A DNA stretch of 64,000 bases from JAFLCM01 sp046154665 (GTDB lineage Bacteria; Planctomycetota; Phycisphaerae; Phycisphaerales; UBA1924). Below the pieces are notes generated by a model. The model was not told the DNA's origin. It did not search any database and saw nothing but the letters and a program-made list of their open reading frames with translations. Each line of letters begins with the position of its first letter. The first letter of the stretch is position 1. Below, piece after piece: positions 1 to 8,788 of this stretch. The stretch covers positions 62,001 to 126,000 of the forward strand of contig JBJXFG010000102.1 in NCBI GenBank assembly GCA_046154665.1. The letters are read 5' to 3'. The translations under genes were made by a program, and so were the position numbers.

Positions 1-686
1 ACGTGGACGTCCACGACACCGCCGCGGTGCTCCGCGCCGCGGGCGAGCACTGCGTCCCCGGTCGTGATATCGAGACCGTGCGTGGCCCGCTGGACATCCT
101 CGATCACGCCGCCCCGTTCCTGGGCGCGGGCGCGAAGTGGGGCTTCGACGCCACGCGGAAGAACAGCGACGCGGAGAAGCACCGCGTGATGGACGCGCTG
201 GCCGCCGAGTCGTGCGCCCAGGGGGACATCGGCCCGGTGCTGGCGGATTCGGCGCGAGGCACCGAGGCACGGGCACGCACCATCGAAGGCGTGCTCGACG
301 CGCGCATCCCCGCCGAACTGGGCGGATGGTGGATGTTCATCAAGGCCCGCAAAGACAACCCCGGCGACGGAGCGAAGGTGATCGAGGCCCTCGGCACGCT
401 GCCCAACGAAGTCGAGATGCCGCGCTGGACCGTCGTCGTCGGCCCCGACGCCGACGCCGCCCGATTCGACGACGCGCTCTTCCACTGGACGGCCCAGTGC
501 GCCTTCGAGCGCGACGCCCACCTCAGCAAGTGCGGCAGGCGCATCGCCTTCGACGCCACACCCAAGCTCCCCGGCGACGAACGCCACGCCCAGCCGGTCC
601 GCGCCTGGCCGCCGATTCTCCGAACCGACGACGCGACGAGGCAACTCGTCGAGCGACGCTGGGGCGAGTACGCGATCGAGCGATAG
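1..686 (+). CDS. UbiD family decarboxylase, C-terminal part
   Basis: The open frame enters from the left edge and ends at a TAG stop, so about 228 residues of the C-terminal portion are present. It contains the two segments typical of UbiD enzymes: LDILDHAAPFLGAGAKWGFD near residue 30 and RRIAFDATPKLPGDE near residue 183, like the GLDATNKWPGE region of E. coli UbiD. The family uses prenylated FMN to decarboxylate aromatic acids in ubiquinone or menaquinone synthesis. The C-terminal ERRWGEYAI resembles the longer menaquinone-type members, but the subfamily is inferred. The first in-frame GTG at position 3 is probably not the true start. Confidence 0.8.
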   Translation, partial: VDVHDTAAVLRAAGEHCVPGRDIETVRGPLDILDHAAPFLGAGAKWGFDATRKNSDAEKHRVMDALAAESCAQGDIGPVLADSARGTEARARTIEGVLDARIPAELGGWWMFIKARKDNPGDGAKVIEALGTLPNEVEMPRWTVVVGPDADAARFDDALFHWTAQCAFERDAHLSKCGRRIAFDATPKLPGDERHAQPVRAWPPILRTDDATRQLVERRWGEYAIER

Positions 687-716
687 CACGCATCAACGGC
701 GACCCACGACAACCGA

Positions 717-806
717 ACAACGAGCCCCGAGCGTCAGCGAGCGGGCCGAACTCGCCAGCGCTAGCGGTTCGTCCCGAGGCCCGTCGTTCACGTTCCGTGC
801 TCGCTG
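717..806. repeat. Dispersed palindromic repeat, family A (GAGCCCCGAGCGT type)
   Basis: The left arm (about 717-745) reads AACGAGCCCCGAGCGTCAGC and is followed, about 30 bases later, by a degenerate inverted copy (about 776-806). The same arm pair recurs near 8.7, 31.8, 46.9 and 56.8 kb, so it is a dispersed repeat and not a gene-specific signal. Confidence 0.7.
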
Positions 807-818
807 GCGACGCCGCCA

Positions 819-851
819 GAAAAGAAAAACGCCCATCCTCTCGGACGGGCG
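819..851 (-). terminator. Rho-independent terminator of the OmpA-like gene
   Basis: On the minus strand a 9 bp stem (CGCCCGTCC pairing with GGATGGGCG, one G-T pair) with loop GAGA is followed by TTTTTCTTTTC. It lies about 50 bases after the stop of the minus-strand lipoprotein gene. Confidence 0.85.
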
Positions 852-898
852 CGTTCATTCACATACAAAATGAAACCCTTGGCTCAACGCCCCGAGGA

Positions 899-1549
899 TC
901 AGTTCGCCAGAACGACGATCTCAACGCGACGGCTGGTCTTCTTGTCGCCGCGCGGCTGGCTCGAGCCCATGCCCACCACCGACATGCGGCCCGACGACAC
1001 GCCCTGCCCGGAGAGATAATCAGCCACAGCCTGGGCGCGGGCACGGCTGAGGTTCTCGTTCGAGCCCCACTTGTCCTTGCTCTTCTTCAGCGGGTCAGAG
1101 TCGGTGTGACCCTCGACGCGGACCTGGTGGCCCGAGTATTGGCCGTTGAGCTGACGCGCGATGCGGTTGAGCTCGCCGCGGGCCTCGGCCTTGACGGTCG
1201 CCGAGCCGGGGGCGAAGAGGGTGTCGCCCGCGACGGTGAGCACGGCGGTGCCGCCGCTACCGCCACCACCGCCACCACCGCCGCCTTGCCAGCCGCTATT
1301 GACCGGGGCCGCCGGAGTCTGCATCGAGGCCATCTGCGACTGGATCGAGCGCTTCTCGTTGTCGCACGCGTCGAGCGCCGACTGCTGCTGATCGATCCGG
1401 CTGCGAAGTTCCTGGTTCTCCATCCGCGCCGACTCAAGGTCGGCCTGAACCGCCTTTTGCTTGTCGTTGCAGCCCACAAGCGTGAGGCACGACACTGCGG
1501 CGACGGCGACAAGACTGAGACGACGAACGAGAGTCGATGTGGTCTGCAT
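899..1549 (-). CDS. OmpA-family (Pal-like) outer membrane lipoprotein
   Basis: The 216-residue protein has a lipoprotein signal with lipobox LVGC (Cys27), a helical coiled-coil stretch at about residues 30-75, a glycine-rich linker with nine consecutive Gly at about 90-98, and a C-terminal OmpA domain from about 110 with VEGHTDSDP and LSRARAQAVADYL, the peptidoglycan-binding signature. It is expected to be anchored by lipid in the outer membrane and to hold peptidoglycan. The coiled coil before the OmpA domain differs from classical Pal. It stands alone with its own terminator at 819-851. No TolB or TolA gene is visible nearby. Confidence 0.9.
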   Translation of the reverse strand: MQTTSTLVRRLSLVAVAAVSCLTLVGCNDKQKAVQADLESARMENQELRSRIDQQQSALDACDNEKRSIQSQMASMQTPAAPVNSGWQGGGGGGGGGSGGTAVLTVAGDTLFAPGSATVKAEARGELNRIARQLNGQYSGHQVRVEGHTDSDPLKKSKDKWGSNENLSRARAQAVADYLSGQGVSSGRMSVVGMGSSQPRGDKKTSRRVEIVVLAN

Positions 1550-1830
1550 GGCTGGCGAATCCTCCGTGACGATGGTGGTCCTGGATCAGGTTTCTGGAAA
1601 ATGGTGGAAGAGACAGGTGGGCCAGACGCGGGCCACCCAAGATGTCGTGGTCAGGCACGCCGATTCGGGCGACAGACCCCAGCATATGGGATCATCGCCC
1701 GCTGGTTCTCGGACGGAGAGCCGCGGCGGTGGGATACCATACGCATCGGGCCTTTTTGTCAAGCCTCTGAAGCGATTTTTCAGGACTTGAACGCTCGATC
1801 CACTCACGTCCGTCCGTGGTTATTGCCACG

Positions 1831-3474
1831 TCAAGGCAGGTCCACAGGCCGACCCATCAGCGCACCCAACCCCAGTTCCAGCACCGGCTTGAGGAAGATG
1901 ACCACCACCGTGGCGGCGGCGAGGTGGGGGCCATAGGGGAGCGCGCTGCCAAGTCGACCGCCGAGTTTGGGGAACAGCCGTCCGCCAACCGAGCCGAGGA
2001 TCGCCCACCCTAGCCCGAAGAACGGGGCGACGAAGAACGCGATAAGGGGGTCAATCCAGCCCAAAACCGCCCCAACAGCGGCCATCAGGTGGACATCCCC
2101 CAGACCCATGGCCTCTTTGCCGAAGGCGAGGCTGCCGAAGATTCGGATGGCCCAAACGATCCCGCCGCCGATGAGGATGCCCAGAATGCTGCCCCCGAGG
2201 GCTCCGAGCCAGAGGGGGGGGTGTTCGAGCCAGGCTCCGAATGCGGTGCCAGGCACCAAGGAGAACGCCGCCCAGGCGAGCAGGGCGGGCGGGGCGAGGA
2301 AGGCGAGTTCGCGGATCATCTCGCGGCGGGCGTGGGGGTACTGCACCCAAACCGGGTCAGCGGAGCCGCCGTTGGCCCCCTCACCCCCCGCCCCACCGCC
2401 GCCCGCATCATCCTGAGGGTCTTTCACGATCCGTCGCAGCACCAGACCCACGAGCAGACCGGCGAGCATGCCAAATCCCATGCCCTGCAGCGGGCGATCC
2501 CAGCGCAGGCCGAGGCTGAATCCGGCGAACATGCCGGCCACGGCGGGGCCCGTCAGGAACAGCGTGCGCAATAGAGCAACGCGGATGGAAGGGCCGGCGG
2601 GCGCGGCGGGAGTCGCTGCGGATTCACTCGGCGAACTCTCTCCCGCGGACGCGACGCGCGCCTGATGGGACTTTTCCCACTCGTCGTAGTCCGCGAAGCT
2701 CCGCTTCAGCCAGCCCAGCGAAAGCAGTCCATTCGAAATCACAAGCCCGACAGCCGCCGCGAAAGATGCGGCGAGCCACGGGCCTTCCGCCACCGGGATG
2801 CACCACAGATGCTCCCCCGAGCGCAGCACGCTTCCGCCGCTCGCGCCTCCCGCCGCTGTTGAGCGACCCCACGCAATCACCGCCGCATGCAGCGGATGGA
2901 CGACCAGTGCGGTGGCCCCGAGCAGCCACGGAATCGAGAGCGGGATGGTGAACGTACGAGCATCGATGAGCGTGATCGCCACCAGCGACGCGAGCAGGAA
3001 GCACACCAGCAGCGCCATCGGCCACATCCGCGGCAGGCCGTCCATCGCCCACTCCGGTGCCCACCAGCGCGGGTCGAGCCCCGGGAGGTGCGGATGCATG
3101 AACCACGCGGCGAACACCAGCGCGAACAGCACCGCCGTCAGCAGTTCGACAATGGGATACTCCGACGAGATCGGCGCCCGACAAAACCGGCAACGACCCC
3201 GAAGCATCACCCACCCGAGGATGGGGATGTTCTCGTTCCAGGTGAGGGTGGTCGAGCAGGTGGGGCACGCCGAGGCAGGACGGATGAGGTTGAGCCCGCG
3301 CGGCAGGCGGTAGACGACGACATTGAGAAAGCTTCCGACGATGGCGCCGAACGCGAACACGAAGGCGAGGCCGACGAGGGCACCGATCCATTGGATGAGC
3401 ATCAGGCCGGAGGTGTCAACGGCGGGGAGCTTCCGACCGGTGATCTGGGAGATGAGGAACGCGCCGTCGCTCAT
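1831..3474 (-). CDS. Prepilin peptidase (A24 family), unusually long
   Basis: This polytopic membrane protein of 547 residues has the N-terminal GSFLNVVVYRLPRG motif, a four-cysteine zinc motif (Cys70, Cys73, Cys95, Cys98), a first catalytic Asp in LIDARTFTIP (Asp171) and a second in GLGDVHL (Asp460). It should cleave and N-methylate type IV prepilins and pseudopilins at the inner membrane. Typical enzymes are about 250-300 residues; the extra length is a Ser/Ala/Pro/Gly-rich stretch and further membrane segments between the two catalytic aspartates. The start overlaps the stop of the upstream NYN gene by four bases, so the two are probably co-translated. A candidate substrate is the pseudopilin at 57767-58552. 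Confidence 0.92.
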   Translation of the reverse strand: MSDGAFLISQITGRKLPAVDTSGLMLIQWIGALVGLAFVFAFGAIVGSFLNVVVYRLPRGLNLIRPASACPTCSTTLTWNENIPILGWVMLRGRCRFCRAPISSEYPIVELLTAVLFALVFAAWFMHPHLPGLDPRWWAPEWAMDGLPRMWPMALLVCFLLASLVAITLIDARTFTIPLSIPWLLGATALVVHPLHAAVIAWGRSTAAGGASGGSVLRSGEHLWCIPVAEGPWLAASFAAAVGLVISNGLLSLGWLKRSFADYDEWEKSHQARVASAGESSPSESAATPAAPAGPSIRVALLRTLFLTGPAVAGMFAGFSLGLRWDRPLQGMGFGMLAGLLVGLVLRRIVKDPQDDAGGGGAGGEGANGGSADPVWVQYPHARREMIRELAFLAPPALLAWAAFSLVPGTAFGAWLEHPPLWLGALGGSILGILIGGGIVWAIRIFGSLAFGKEAMGLGDVHLMAAVGAVLGWIDPLIAFFVAPFFGLGWAILGSVGGRLFPKLGGRLGSALPYGPHLAAATVVVIFLKPVLELGLGALMGRPVDLP

Positions 3475-4346
3475 GTGGTGCCATTAGCATCGGACGGATC
3501 GGTAGGCGAAGGTCGATCTGGAGCCGTCGGTCGATCCGCTTCATCCCATGCCCAGTCGGGTTGGTGCCGCCAATGCGGGGGGCATTCCAGCGGGCGGAGC
3601 CCTGGGCGATCAATAGCCTCAGGAAGAACCCGATTCCGAAGGTCGGCGATCTCGATGACACGCTTGATCTTCACGAGCGCCAGAAGGCGATCGGCCCGAG
3701 TCCGGCCGGGGAACACTGCCACAATCACCTCGCGCCCACGCGCTTGAACAGCCTGCACGGGCGGCACCAGGTCCGCGTCGGCGGAGAGCACCAGCGCCGT
3801 GTCAAAGCGATCCTCGTATGCGTCCACCACCATCGACGTCGCGATGCCGACGTCCGTGGTCTTCTCCTCCCATCGCGGCGTCTGATGCTGGCACGCCTCG
3901 CAGGTGTAGGGCGATTTCTCCGAGTACCAACCGAGTCTGAGTTCGATGAGCGGCAACGTCCTGAGGGCGTCGAAGTATGTCATCTGACGGGCGTTACTCT
4001 CAATCAGCCTCTGCTTGTTCCGGATGGGGCACCGCTTCGGCACCTTGCGCGGGGCCGAAAAGTACTTGATGCCGACGCATTGCTCGTCCGCCACCAGCAA
4101 GTCCAAGATCACACGCTGCATGTCGAGCCAGTACAGAGATCGCCCGAGGCAGTCCTTCACCGCACCGCCGTTGCGGACGTGCAGCCTGTCGGCGTCCCGG
4201 CTGGCGTTCTTCAACCCGTAGTAAACGTTGAATCCATCGATGTAGGCCATCACTCGCTTCCGGCCGGAGATACCGCTGTCGGCAAACTTGTCGGGAACCA
4301 TGTTGAGGGGGGGCTCAACTTTCTCTTGACGAGCGCCTATACTCAT
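3471..4346 (-). CDS. NYN-domain (PIN-like) putative ribonuclease
   Basis: The protein has the NYN signature AYIDGFNVYYGL near its N-terminus and the later acidic strands TTDVGIATSMVVDAYED and ALVLSADADLVPP, which supply the conserved Asp cluster of this metal-dependent PIN-like nuclease fold. The start is placed at the ATG at 4346 because AAGGA lies 8 bases upstream and because the first strand (RVMAYIDG) needs residues before the internal ATG at 4250; that ATG has GGAAG upstream and is the main alternative. The longer frame up to 4619 collides with the divergent gene at 4531. RNA cleavage is inferred from the family; the substrate is unknown. It is coupled (4-base overlap) to prepilin peptidase. 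Confidence 0.78.
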   Translation of the reverse strand: MSIGARQEKVEPPLNMVPDKFADSGISGRKRVMAYIDGFNVYYGLKNASRDADRLHVRNGGAVKDCLGRSLYWLDMQRVILDLLVADEQCVGIKYFSAPRKVPKRCPIRNKQRLIESNARQMTYFDALRTLPLIELRLGWYSEKSPYTCEACQHQTPRWEEKTTDVGIATSMVVDAYEDRFDTALVLSADADLVPPVQAVQARGREVIVAVFPGRTRADRLLALVKIKRVIEIADLRNRVLPEAIDRPGLRPLECPPHWRHQPDWAWDEADRPTAPDRPSPTDPSDANGTT

Positions 4347-4530
4347 ACCGATCATCCTTGTTGAGTCTGGGGCAACCATTGTTGCCGAAACCAGAACGAA
4401 GAGTGTGCCCACATCCCCATCCCGTACCACGCCGAGGCGAGAGCCCCGGTTCGAGCGCCCCTCGGGGGCGTTTTTCTTGCGCGTTGAGACCGTCGCGGTG
4501 TTCGTACCCAACCGCGTACACTCTCGACTC

Positions 4531-6183
4531 ATGCTCCGACCGAATGCCGCTGGTTTGATCGTCCTTCTCGCCGCCGTGCTCGCCGGCTCAGCCTGGGCCC
4601 GACCCGCCCGCGAGGCCACTATCCACGATGATCTGGCGCGCCAGCTCCAGCGGGCCGTTTCGGTCCCCGCATCGCGGGCCGAGCGTCAGTTCGTCGCTTT
4701 GGCGGCGCTGCGGCAGCTCCGTGACGCTCGGCTGCAGCCGCTCTTTGCCGATCTCGCCGCGCGGCCCCGTGCCGACCTGCGGGCCGAGGGGATCCTCGGG
4801 CTGGCCGAGCTCGCCGACGACGGGAACGTGAGCTTGGCGATGGTCGGGGAGATCAAGAACCCCTCGGAGCAGTCGCTTGTCATTCTCGAAGCACTGGCCG
4901 GCGGGCGACTGTCGGCGTCGCAGGCGGCGGAGGTGCTGTCGTGGCCCAAGCTCGACCCTCGGCTTGAGCTGGCGCTGCGGGCCCGCGCGGTCAGCGGATT
5001 GGCGAAAGCCGAGGCCACGAAAGCGAGCGACGCCGACCGCCTCCGAGCCCTGGCCGCAACCGATTCGCCTCTCGTTCAAGTGCTCGCGGAGACGCTGCTC
5101 TCCCACGCGGGCGACGGCGACGCGGCCGGTCGTCTCTCTTCGATTCTGTCCAAGCTGCCAGACGATCAACGTTCCGAACTGATGGGGCCGGCGCTGGAGA
5201 TGATCTCGCGCGAGAAACTGCTCGGAGCCGCGCCGGTGATCGCGGCCTTGATGCCGTTGTGCTCGACCGACGGCCAGCGCGCCGCCGCGGCGTCGACGCT
5301 GATGCGCGTCGACTCGGCGGCGGGCTCCGAAGCGTGGCTGAAACAGTGGAACGGCGCGAAGGAACTGGCGGGGCAGATTCGGCTGGCCCTCGCGGCCTCC
5401 GAGTGCGCCGACCAGGCACCGCCCACCGTGGCGGATGCACTGGCAAAGTCGAACGTTGAGCCCCCGGCGGGGATCGGGCGAGCGATCGCGTCGCTGCGCG
5501 CGGGCCCGAGCGGGGCTTCGCCCGGCGACCCGGCCGCCGCCGCTCAGGCGTTTGTCGCACTCATCTCGCAGGGCCACACGCAGAGCACCGCGTGGGCCAT
5601 GAACCGGGCCCAGACGCTGCCCGATGAGGCAGCGCGGGGCGTGTTCCTGGGCGTGATCCGGCACGCGATCAGCGATCGCACCGTGGGCAAAAACGTGCCC
5701 AGGGCGGTGTTTGAGGCGGGGTGGCGTCTGGCCCAGCGCGACGCCGGGGCACTCTCGGAAATCCTCGCTCGCGCGTGCGCCGAGAAGGACGCGCCGCTCG
5801 CCGAAGCACTGCTCGCGGGGCTCATCCGAGGCGGGGCCGCGCCCGCGTGGGACCATGCCAAACCGCCGGCGTTCCCAGGGCTGACGGCGCAGTCGATGGC
5901 GCTGCTGTACCGGGCGCGGCTTGCGGGCATCAAGCCCGCCGACGCCGCGAAGGAGCAATCCGAGCCAACCAATCCAGTCGACGTGACAGCACAGCGCGGG
6001 CCGCTTTCCTCCGGCGGCGGCTTCGACCCTACCAGCGAAGACGCCGAGATGCTGCGCCAGGTGGCGCTGGGCCGCGGCAACCTGCCCGAGGCGTACCGCG
6101 TGATCGCCGCGTGGTTGGCGCTGTGCCAGGACGGCAAGGACCGCGAGGCATTGGCTCGGCTGCTGGCACCGGAGCCGGAGTAG
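4531..6183 (+). CDS. Secreted alanine-rich helical-repeat protein
   Basis: The ATG at 4531 begins a clean signal peptide (MLRPNAAGLIVLLAAVLAGS, cleavage near AWA-RP), so the frame upstream of it is not used. The rest of the 550 residues is almost entirely alpha-helical, Ala/Leu-rich and built of repeating helical pairs such as LRAEGILGLAEL and LRARAVSGLAKA. This resembles a HEAT-like solenoid, but no family is recognised with confidence. It would act outside the cytoplasmic membrane, perhaps as a binding scaffold. The stop is TAG. Confidence 0.7.
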   Translation: MLRPNAAGLIVLLAAVLAGSAWARPAREATIHDDLARQLQRAVSVPASRAERQFVALAALRQLRDARLQPLFADLAARPRADLRAEGILGLAELADDGNVSLAMVGEIKNPSEQSLVILEALAGGRLSASQAAEVLSWPKLDPRLELALRARAVSGLAKAEATKASDADRLRALAATDSPLVQVLAETLLSHAGDGDAAGRLSSILSKLPDDQRSELMGPALEMISREKLLGAAPVIAALMPLCSTDGQRAAAASTLMRVDSAAGSEAWLKQWNGAKELAGQIRLALAASECADQAPPTVADALAKSNVEPPAGIGRAIASLRAGPSGASPGDPAAAAQAFVALISQGHTQSTAWAMNRAQTLPDEAARGVFLGVIRHAISDRTVGKNVPRAVFEAGWRLAQRDAGALSEILARACAEKDAPLAEALLAGLIRGGAAPAWDHAKPPAFPGLTAQSMALLYRARLAGIKPADAAKEQSEPTNPVDVTAQRGPLSSGGGFDPTSEDAEMLRQVALGRGNLPEAYRVIAAWLALCQDGKDREALARLLAPEPE

Positions 6184-6197
6184 CGGCTCGAAGTAGG

Positions 6198-6314
6198 AAT
6201 GTCCATCCGAGCCCCGAGCGCGACCTCGGGGCCACTTTCCGTACCTCAAGGGCGACAAGCACACGCAGCGTGTTCGTTCGGTGGCCCCGAGCTCGCGCTC
6301 GGGGCTCGGATGGA
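6198..6314. repeat. Inverted repeat, family A-prime (CCGAGCCCCGAGCGCGA type)
   Basis: Two arms of about 36 bases (6198-6234 and 6280-6314), each itself partly palindromic (GAGCCCCGAGCGC / GCGCTCGGGGCTC), face each other across about 45 bases. Close relatives occur at 35112-35205 and 39511-39646. Confidence 0.7.
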
Positions 6315-6343
6315 CTCGCGTCAAGCGTCAACCGCGCGCAAAC

Positions 6344-6373
6344 ACGCGGGGCGCTCGTTGAAGCGCCCCGCGT
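6344..6373. terminator. Strong hairpin between convergent genes
   Basis: Perfect 12 bp arms ACGCGGGGCGCT / AGCGCCCCGCGT with a 6-base loop lie between the ends of the plus-strand gene (6183) and the minus-strand gene (6427). There is no long T-run on either side, so a bidirectional terminator is likely but not certain. Confidence 0.6.
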
Positions 6374-6426
6374 GCGTGAGAAGAGAATGAGCGATCAGGA
6401 ACAGGCCAGGGCAGAAGCCGCGGGGC

Positions 6427-7695
6427 TCAGGCCTCGCGCCGGCGGCGGACCGCGATCACACCAGCCAGAGCCAGCATCACGCCGGTGCCAGGCGTCGGGA
6501 TGACGTTCTCGATCACGAAGCCCATGAGTGCCGCGCCGGTGCCGTAGCCCTTGAGCGAGTTGTCACCGCCGAACGACAGCCAGTACGAGCGGTTTTCCGC
6601 GGCGGCGCCGTCCTGCTTCGGATCGTCGATGACGCGGGCCCGCCACGAGGCGACGGTGCCGTCGGCGTTCATCGTCTTCTCGATCTCGGCGACGAAGACG
6701 GCGTGGGCACCCATGCTGACCCCGCGGGCGTTCTTGCCCCACTTGACGATCATCTCGGCCACGCCGTTGGCACGCAGCGCGTCGTAGACGGCGCAAGGGT
6801 CGGTCGAGCGGTTGGTCTGGATGTTGAGGTTCTTGTCGGTGACGTAGGTGCCCTTGCCGTCGACGATCTTCTGGATGCTGCCGGTGCCGCCGGCCTCGGT
6901 GGTGGCCATGTTGGTGGCGAGTTTGTCGGCGGTCTGCTGGACGTTGTCGGTGAGGGTGAGTCCGTGGATGGCCTTGAGGCCGTGGATGCCGCGGGCGACA
7001 GAGCCCGGGGCGCAGTGGTTCTTCTTTTCGTTGACCTTGGGGACGTTGCCGTCGCCCAGGACGGACTTGGCGCGCTTGACGCCGGTGCCCCCGCCGCCGC
7101 GGAGCGAGGTGATGGTGCCTTCGCCGTCATAGTTCTGTGCGAAGGAGGGCTCGGTCTGTCCGGTGCCGCCGGCGAAGGGCCCGTCGGGGTCGCCGGGCTC
7201 GGAGCCGACGCCGCCGACGAGGATTTCCTGCTTGGAAACGAGGCCGAAGTTCGAGAAGGTGCCGCGGTCGGTGCCGTCGCGGGCGGTGATCGGGGTGGAG
7301 GTGATGCTGATGTCGTAGGCGAGGCTGGTGATGCTGGTGGAGCCGCGGGCGATACCGAGGTTGAACTGGAACCCATCGCCGGCGCGGCTGGCCAGTTCGA
7401 TCGGGCTGGAGAACCGCATCGGAACATTCTTCACGGCGTGGTTGGTGCCGCCGCCGGGGATCTCGGTGTAGACCTGCAGGAAGCCGAAGTAGCCCTCGGA
7501 ATCCTGGGCGAACATCGAAGCGTCGGAGGTGCTCCAGTTGAGCGAGGCGTTGCCCCACTCGGAGTTGAACGCGGTGTAGCCGCCCGCGTCGGCCAGCCAG
7601 TCGTACTGCTGGAAGTTGATGCTGGCGGCACCGGCGGCGTTGACGATGAGGGCCAGCGAGAGCGAGGCGAACGTGGTGGCGGTGCGGGTCTTCAT
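6427..7695 (-). CDS. PEP-CTERM-like sorted exported protein
   Basis: The 422-residue protein has an N-terminal signal peptide (MKTRTATTFASLSLALIVNA) and a C-terminal PTPGTGVMLALAGVIAVRRRR tail, which is a PEP-CTERM-type sorting signal (Pro-rich motif, hydrophobic helix, Arg cluster). Such tails are thought to be processed by an exosortase; none is in the window. The middle of the protein has HCAPGSVARGIHGL and, later, GAHAVFVAEI, a Cys and His arrangement reminiscent of C39-like peptidases. This is weak and the catalytic role is unproven. Confidence 0.8.
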   Translation of the reverse strand: MKTRTATTFASLSLALIVNAAGAASINFQQYDWLADAGGYTAFNSEWGNASLNWSTSDASMFAQDSEGYFGFLQVYTEIPGGGTNHAVKNVPMRFSSPIELASRAGDGFQFNLGIARGSTSITSLAYDISITSTPITARDGTDRGTFSNFGLVSKQEILVGGVGSEPGDPDGPFAGGTGQTEPSFAQNYDGEGTITSLRGGGGTGVKRAKSVLGDGNVPKVNEKKNHCAPGSVARGIHGLKAIHGLTLTDNVQQTADKLATNMATTEAGGTGSIQKIVDGKGTYVTDKNLNIQTNRSTDPCAVYDALRANGVAEMIVKWGKNARGVSMGAHAVFVAEIEKTMNADGTVASWRARVIDDPKQDGAAAENRSYWLSFGGDNSLKGYGTGAALMGFVIENVIPTPGTGVMLALAGVIAVRRRREA

Positions 7696-7947
7696 GATTC
7701 AGTCCTTCCTATGAGTGGGTGGTGTGAGCAGCGATCCGTTGTTTCCTGGTTTGGTCGGGGCCCGACGCTTGGGCCTGAGTGGTTGGCGAAAGCCAGACCC
7801 GCCACTCACGCCGTTGCGCGACTTCCGGCACGATTCTGCGGTTTTCCACCTCAACTTCGAGTAGGCTTTCGAGTGGAATCGCACGATTTCACGCGGCCTT
7901 CATGTCCCCCGTCCAGCCGGGGCGGGGTCACGCGTGACGCACGCAAA

Positions 7948-8343
7948 GTGAGTTTGGGCAAGTTGACCACAGCAAAGCCCGAGAATCTCGATCGTCCTGA
8001 CTGGACAACCGGGCCCGCGCGCACGGCGGCGGCGTGGGCGCTGGCACTCCTCGGCGGAATCGCCCTGTTGGGGGCTTGGAGAAGCACGCCGGCAAGTCGT
8101 GCGGGCGCGACGCCCGCCGCGAGCGCGATTGAGTCCGCCGCGGCGTCCGGGCGCGTTGAACTCAACGCCGCCACCGCTCAGGAACTCGAAGCGCTACCCG
8201 GCATCGGCGCGACGCTGGCGCGGCGAATCGTCGATGATCGCGAGCGCAAGGGGGCGTTCCGCAACGTCGATGAACTGGACCGCGTCTCGGGCATCGGGCC
8301 GGTGACGTTGGAGCGGCTGCGGCCCTACCTGCGCGTGGAGTGA
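7948..8343 (+). CDS. ComEA-like helix-hairpin-helix DNA-binding membrane protein
   Basis: The protein has one membrane segment (AAAWALALLGGIALLGAW) followed by a helix-hairpin-helix pair: VELNAATAQELEALPGIGA and VDELDRVSGIGPVTLERLRPYL. This matches the ComEA family, which binds incoming double-stranded DNA at the outer face of the membrane during transformation. The GTG at 7948 is the preferred start, giving about 131 residues; an in-frame GTG at 7873 is an alternative and neither has a strong ribosome site. No other com genes are adjacent. Confidence 0.8.
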   Translation: MSLGKLTTAKPENLDRPDWTTGPARTAAAWALALLGGIALLGAWRSTPASRAGATPAASAIESAAASGRVELNAATAQELEALPGIGATLARRIVDDRERKGAFRNVDELDRVSGIGPVTLERLRPYLRVE

Positions 8344-8383
8344 TCTCATGTGAGCTGCCCAGTTCGCACGGCGATCCGGACTT

Positions 8384-8639
8384 CGCCCGAAGGGCGCATC
8401 GACCTTTGCCAGGGGCCCAGCGAGTCTTCGAGCAAGCCCCTGGAACCCGAGTCAAGAGTTCGCTCGCCCGGAGGGCGAACGGACCGTCGAAGCACATGCA
8501 TCCTCGCGGAAGCTCTCGCTCTGAGTTCTCTCTCGAACGCTCGTCCGCCCTCCGGGCGGAATGAACCACTCCAGCCTACCAGGGGCTTGCTCGCTGCGCG
8601 AGCCGCGCCCCTGGCAAAGTTCGATGCGCCCTCCGGGCG
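8384..8639. mobile_element. MITE-like element with 33 bp terminal inverted repeats
   Basis: This is the main content of the 445-base gap 8344-8788. The end sequences 8384-8416 and 8607-8639 are inverted copies matching at 31 of 33 bases (core GGGCGCATCGA, then CTTTGCCAGGGGC). Inside are further nested inverted repeats around GCCCGGAGGGC (8464-8480, 8547-8562) and AGCAAGCCCCTGG / CCAGGGGCTTGCT. No coding capacity is evident. No flanking target duplication was established by eye. Confidence 0.6.
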
Positions 8640-8659
8640 TGAAACAGGCAACACGCGAG

Positions 8660-8758
8660 CCACGAGCCCGGAGCGTGAGCGACGGGTGTCTTGGCATCTT
8701 GGACCGTCGCGCAAATAGGAAAAGGCAACCCACTCGCTGACGCTCGGGGCTCGTTGCT
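8660..8758. repeat. Dispersed palindromic repeat, family A
   Basis: Left arm CGAGCCCGGAGCGTGAGCGA (from about 8663) and right arm CCCACTCGCTGACGCTCGGG (about 8732-8751) are inverted copies of the family described at 717-806. The element immediately precedes the 3-prime end of the bisphosphatase gene. Confidence 0.7.
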
Positions 8759-8788
8759 CGGGCTGGTTTGTCGCGTCGCACGAGGCTC

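Noticed and set aside
4588..6324. Long open frames on the opposite strand of high-GC genes (for example here, 137-1936, 22685-23941 and 32032-33873)
   Set aside because: They lie fully antisense or out of phase to genes with clear domains or signal peptides, and their translations are low-complexity Arg/Ala/Gly-rich; they are composition artefacts.
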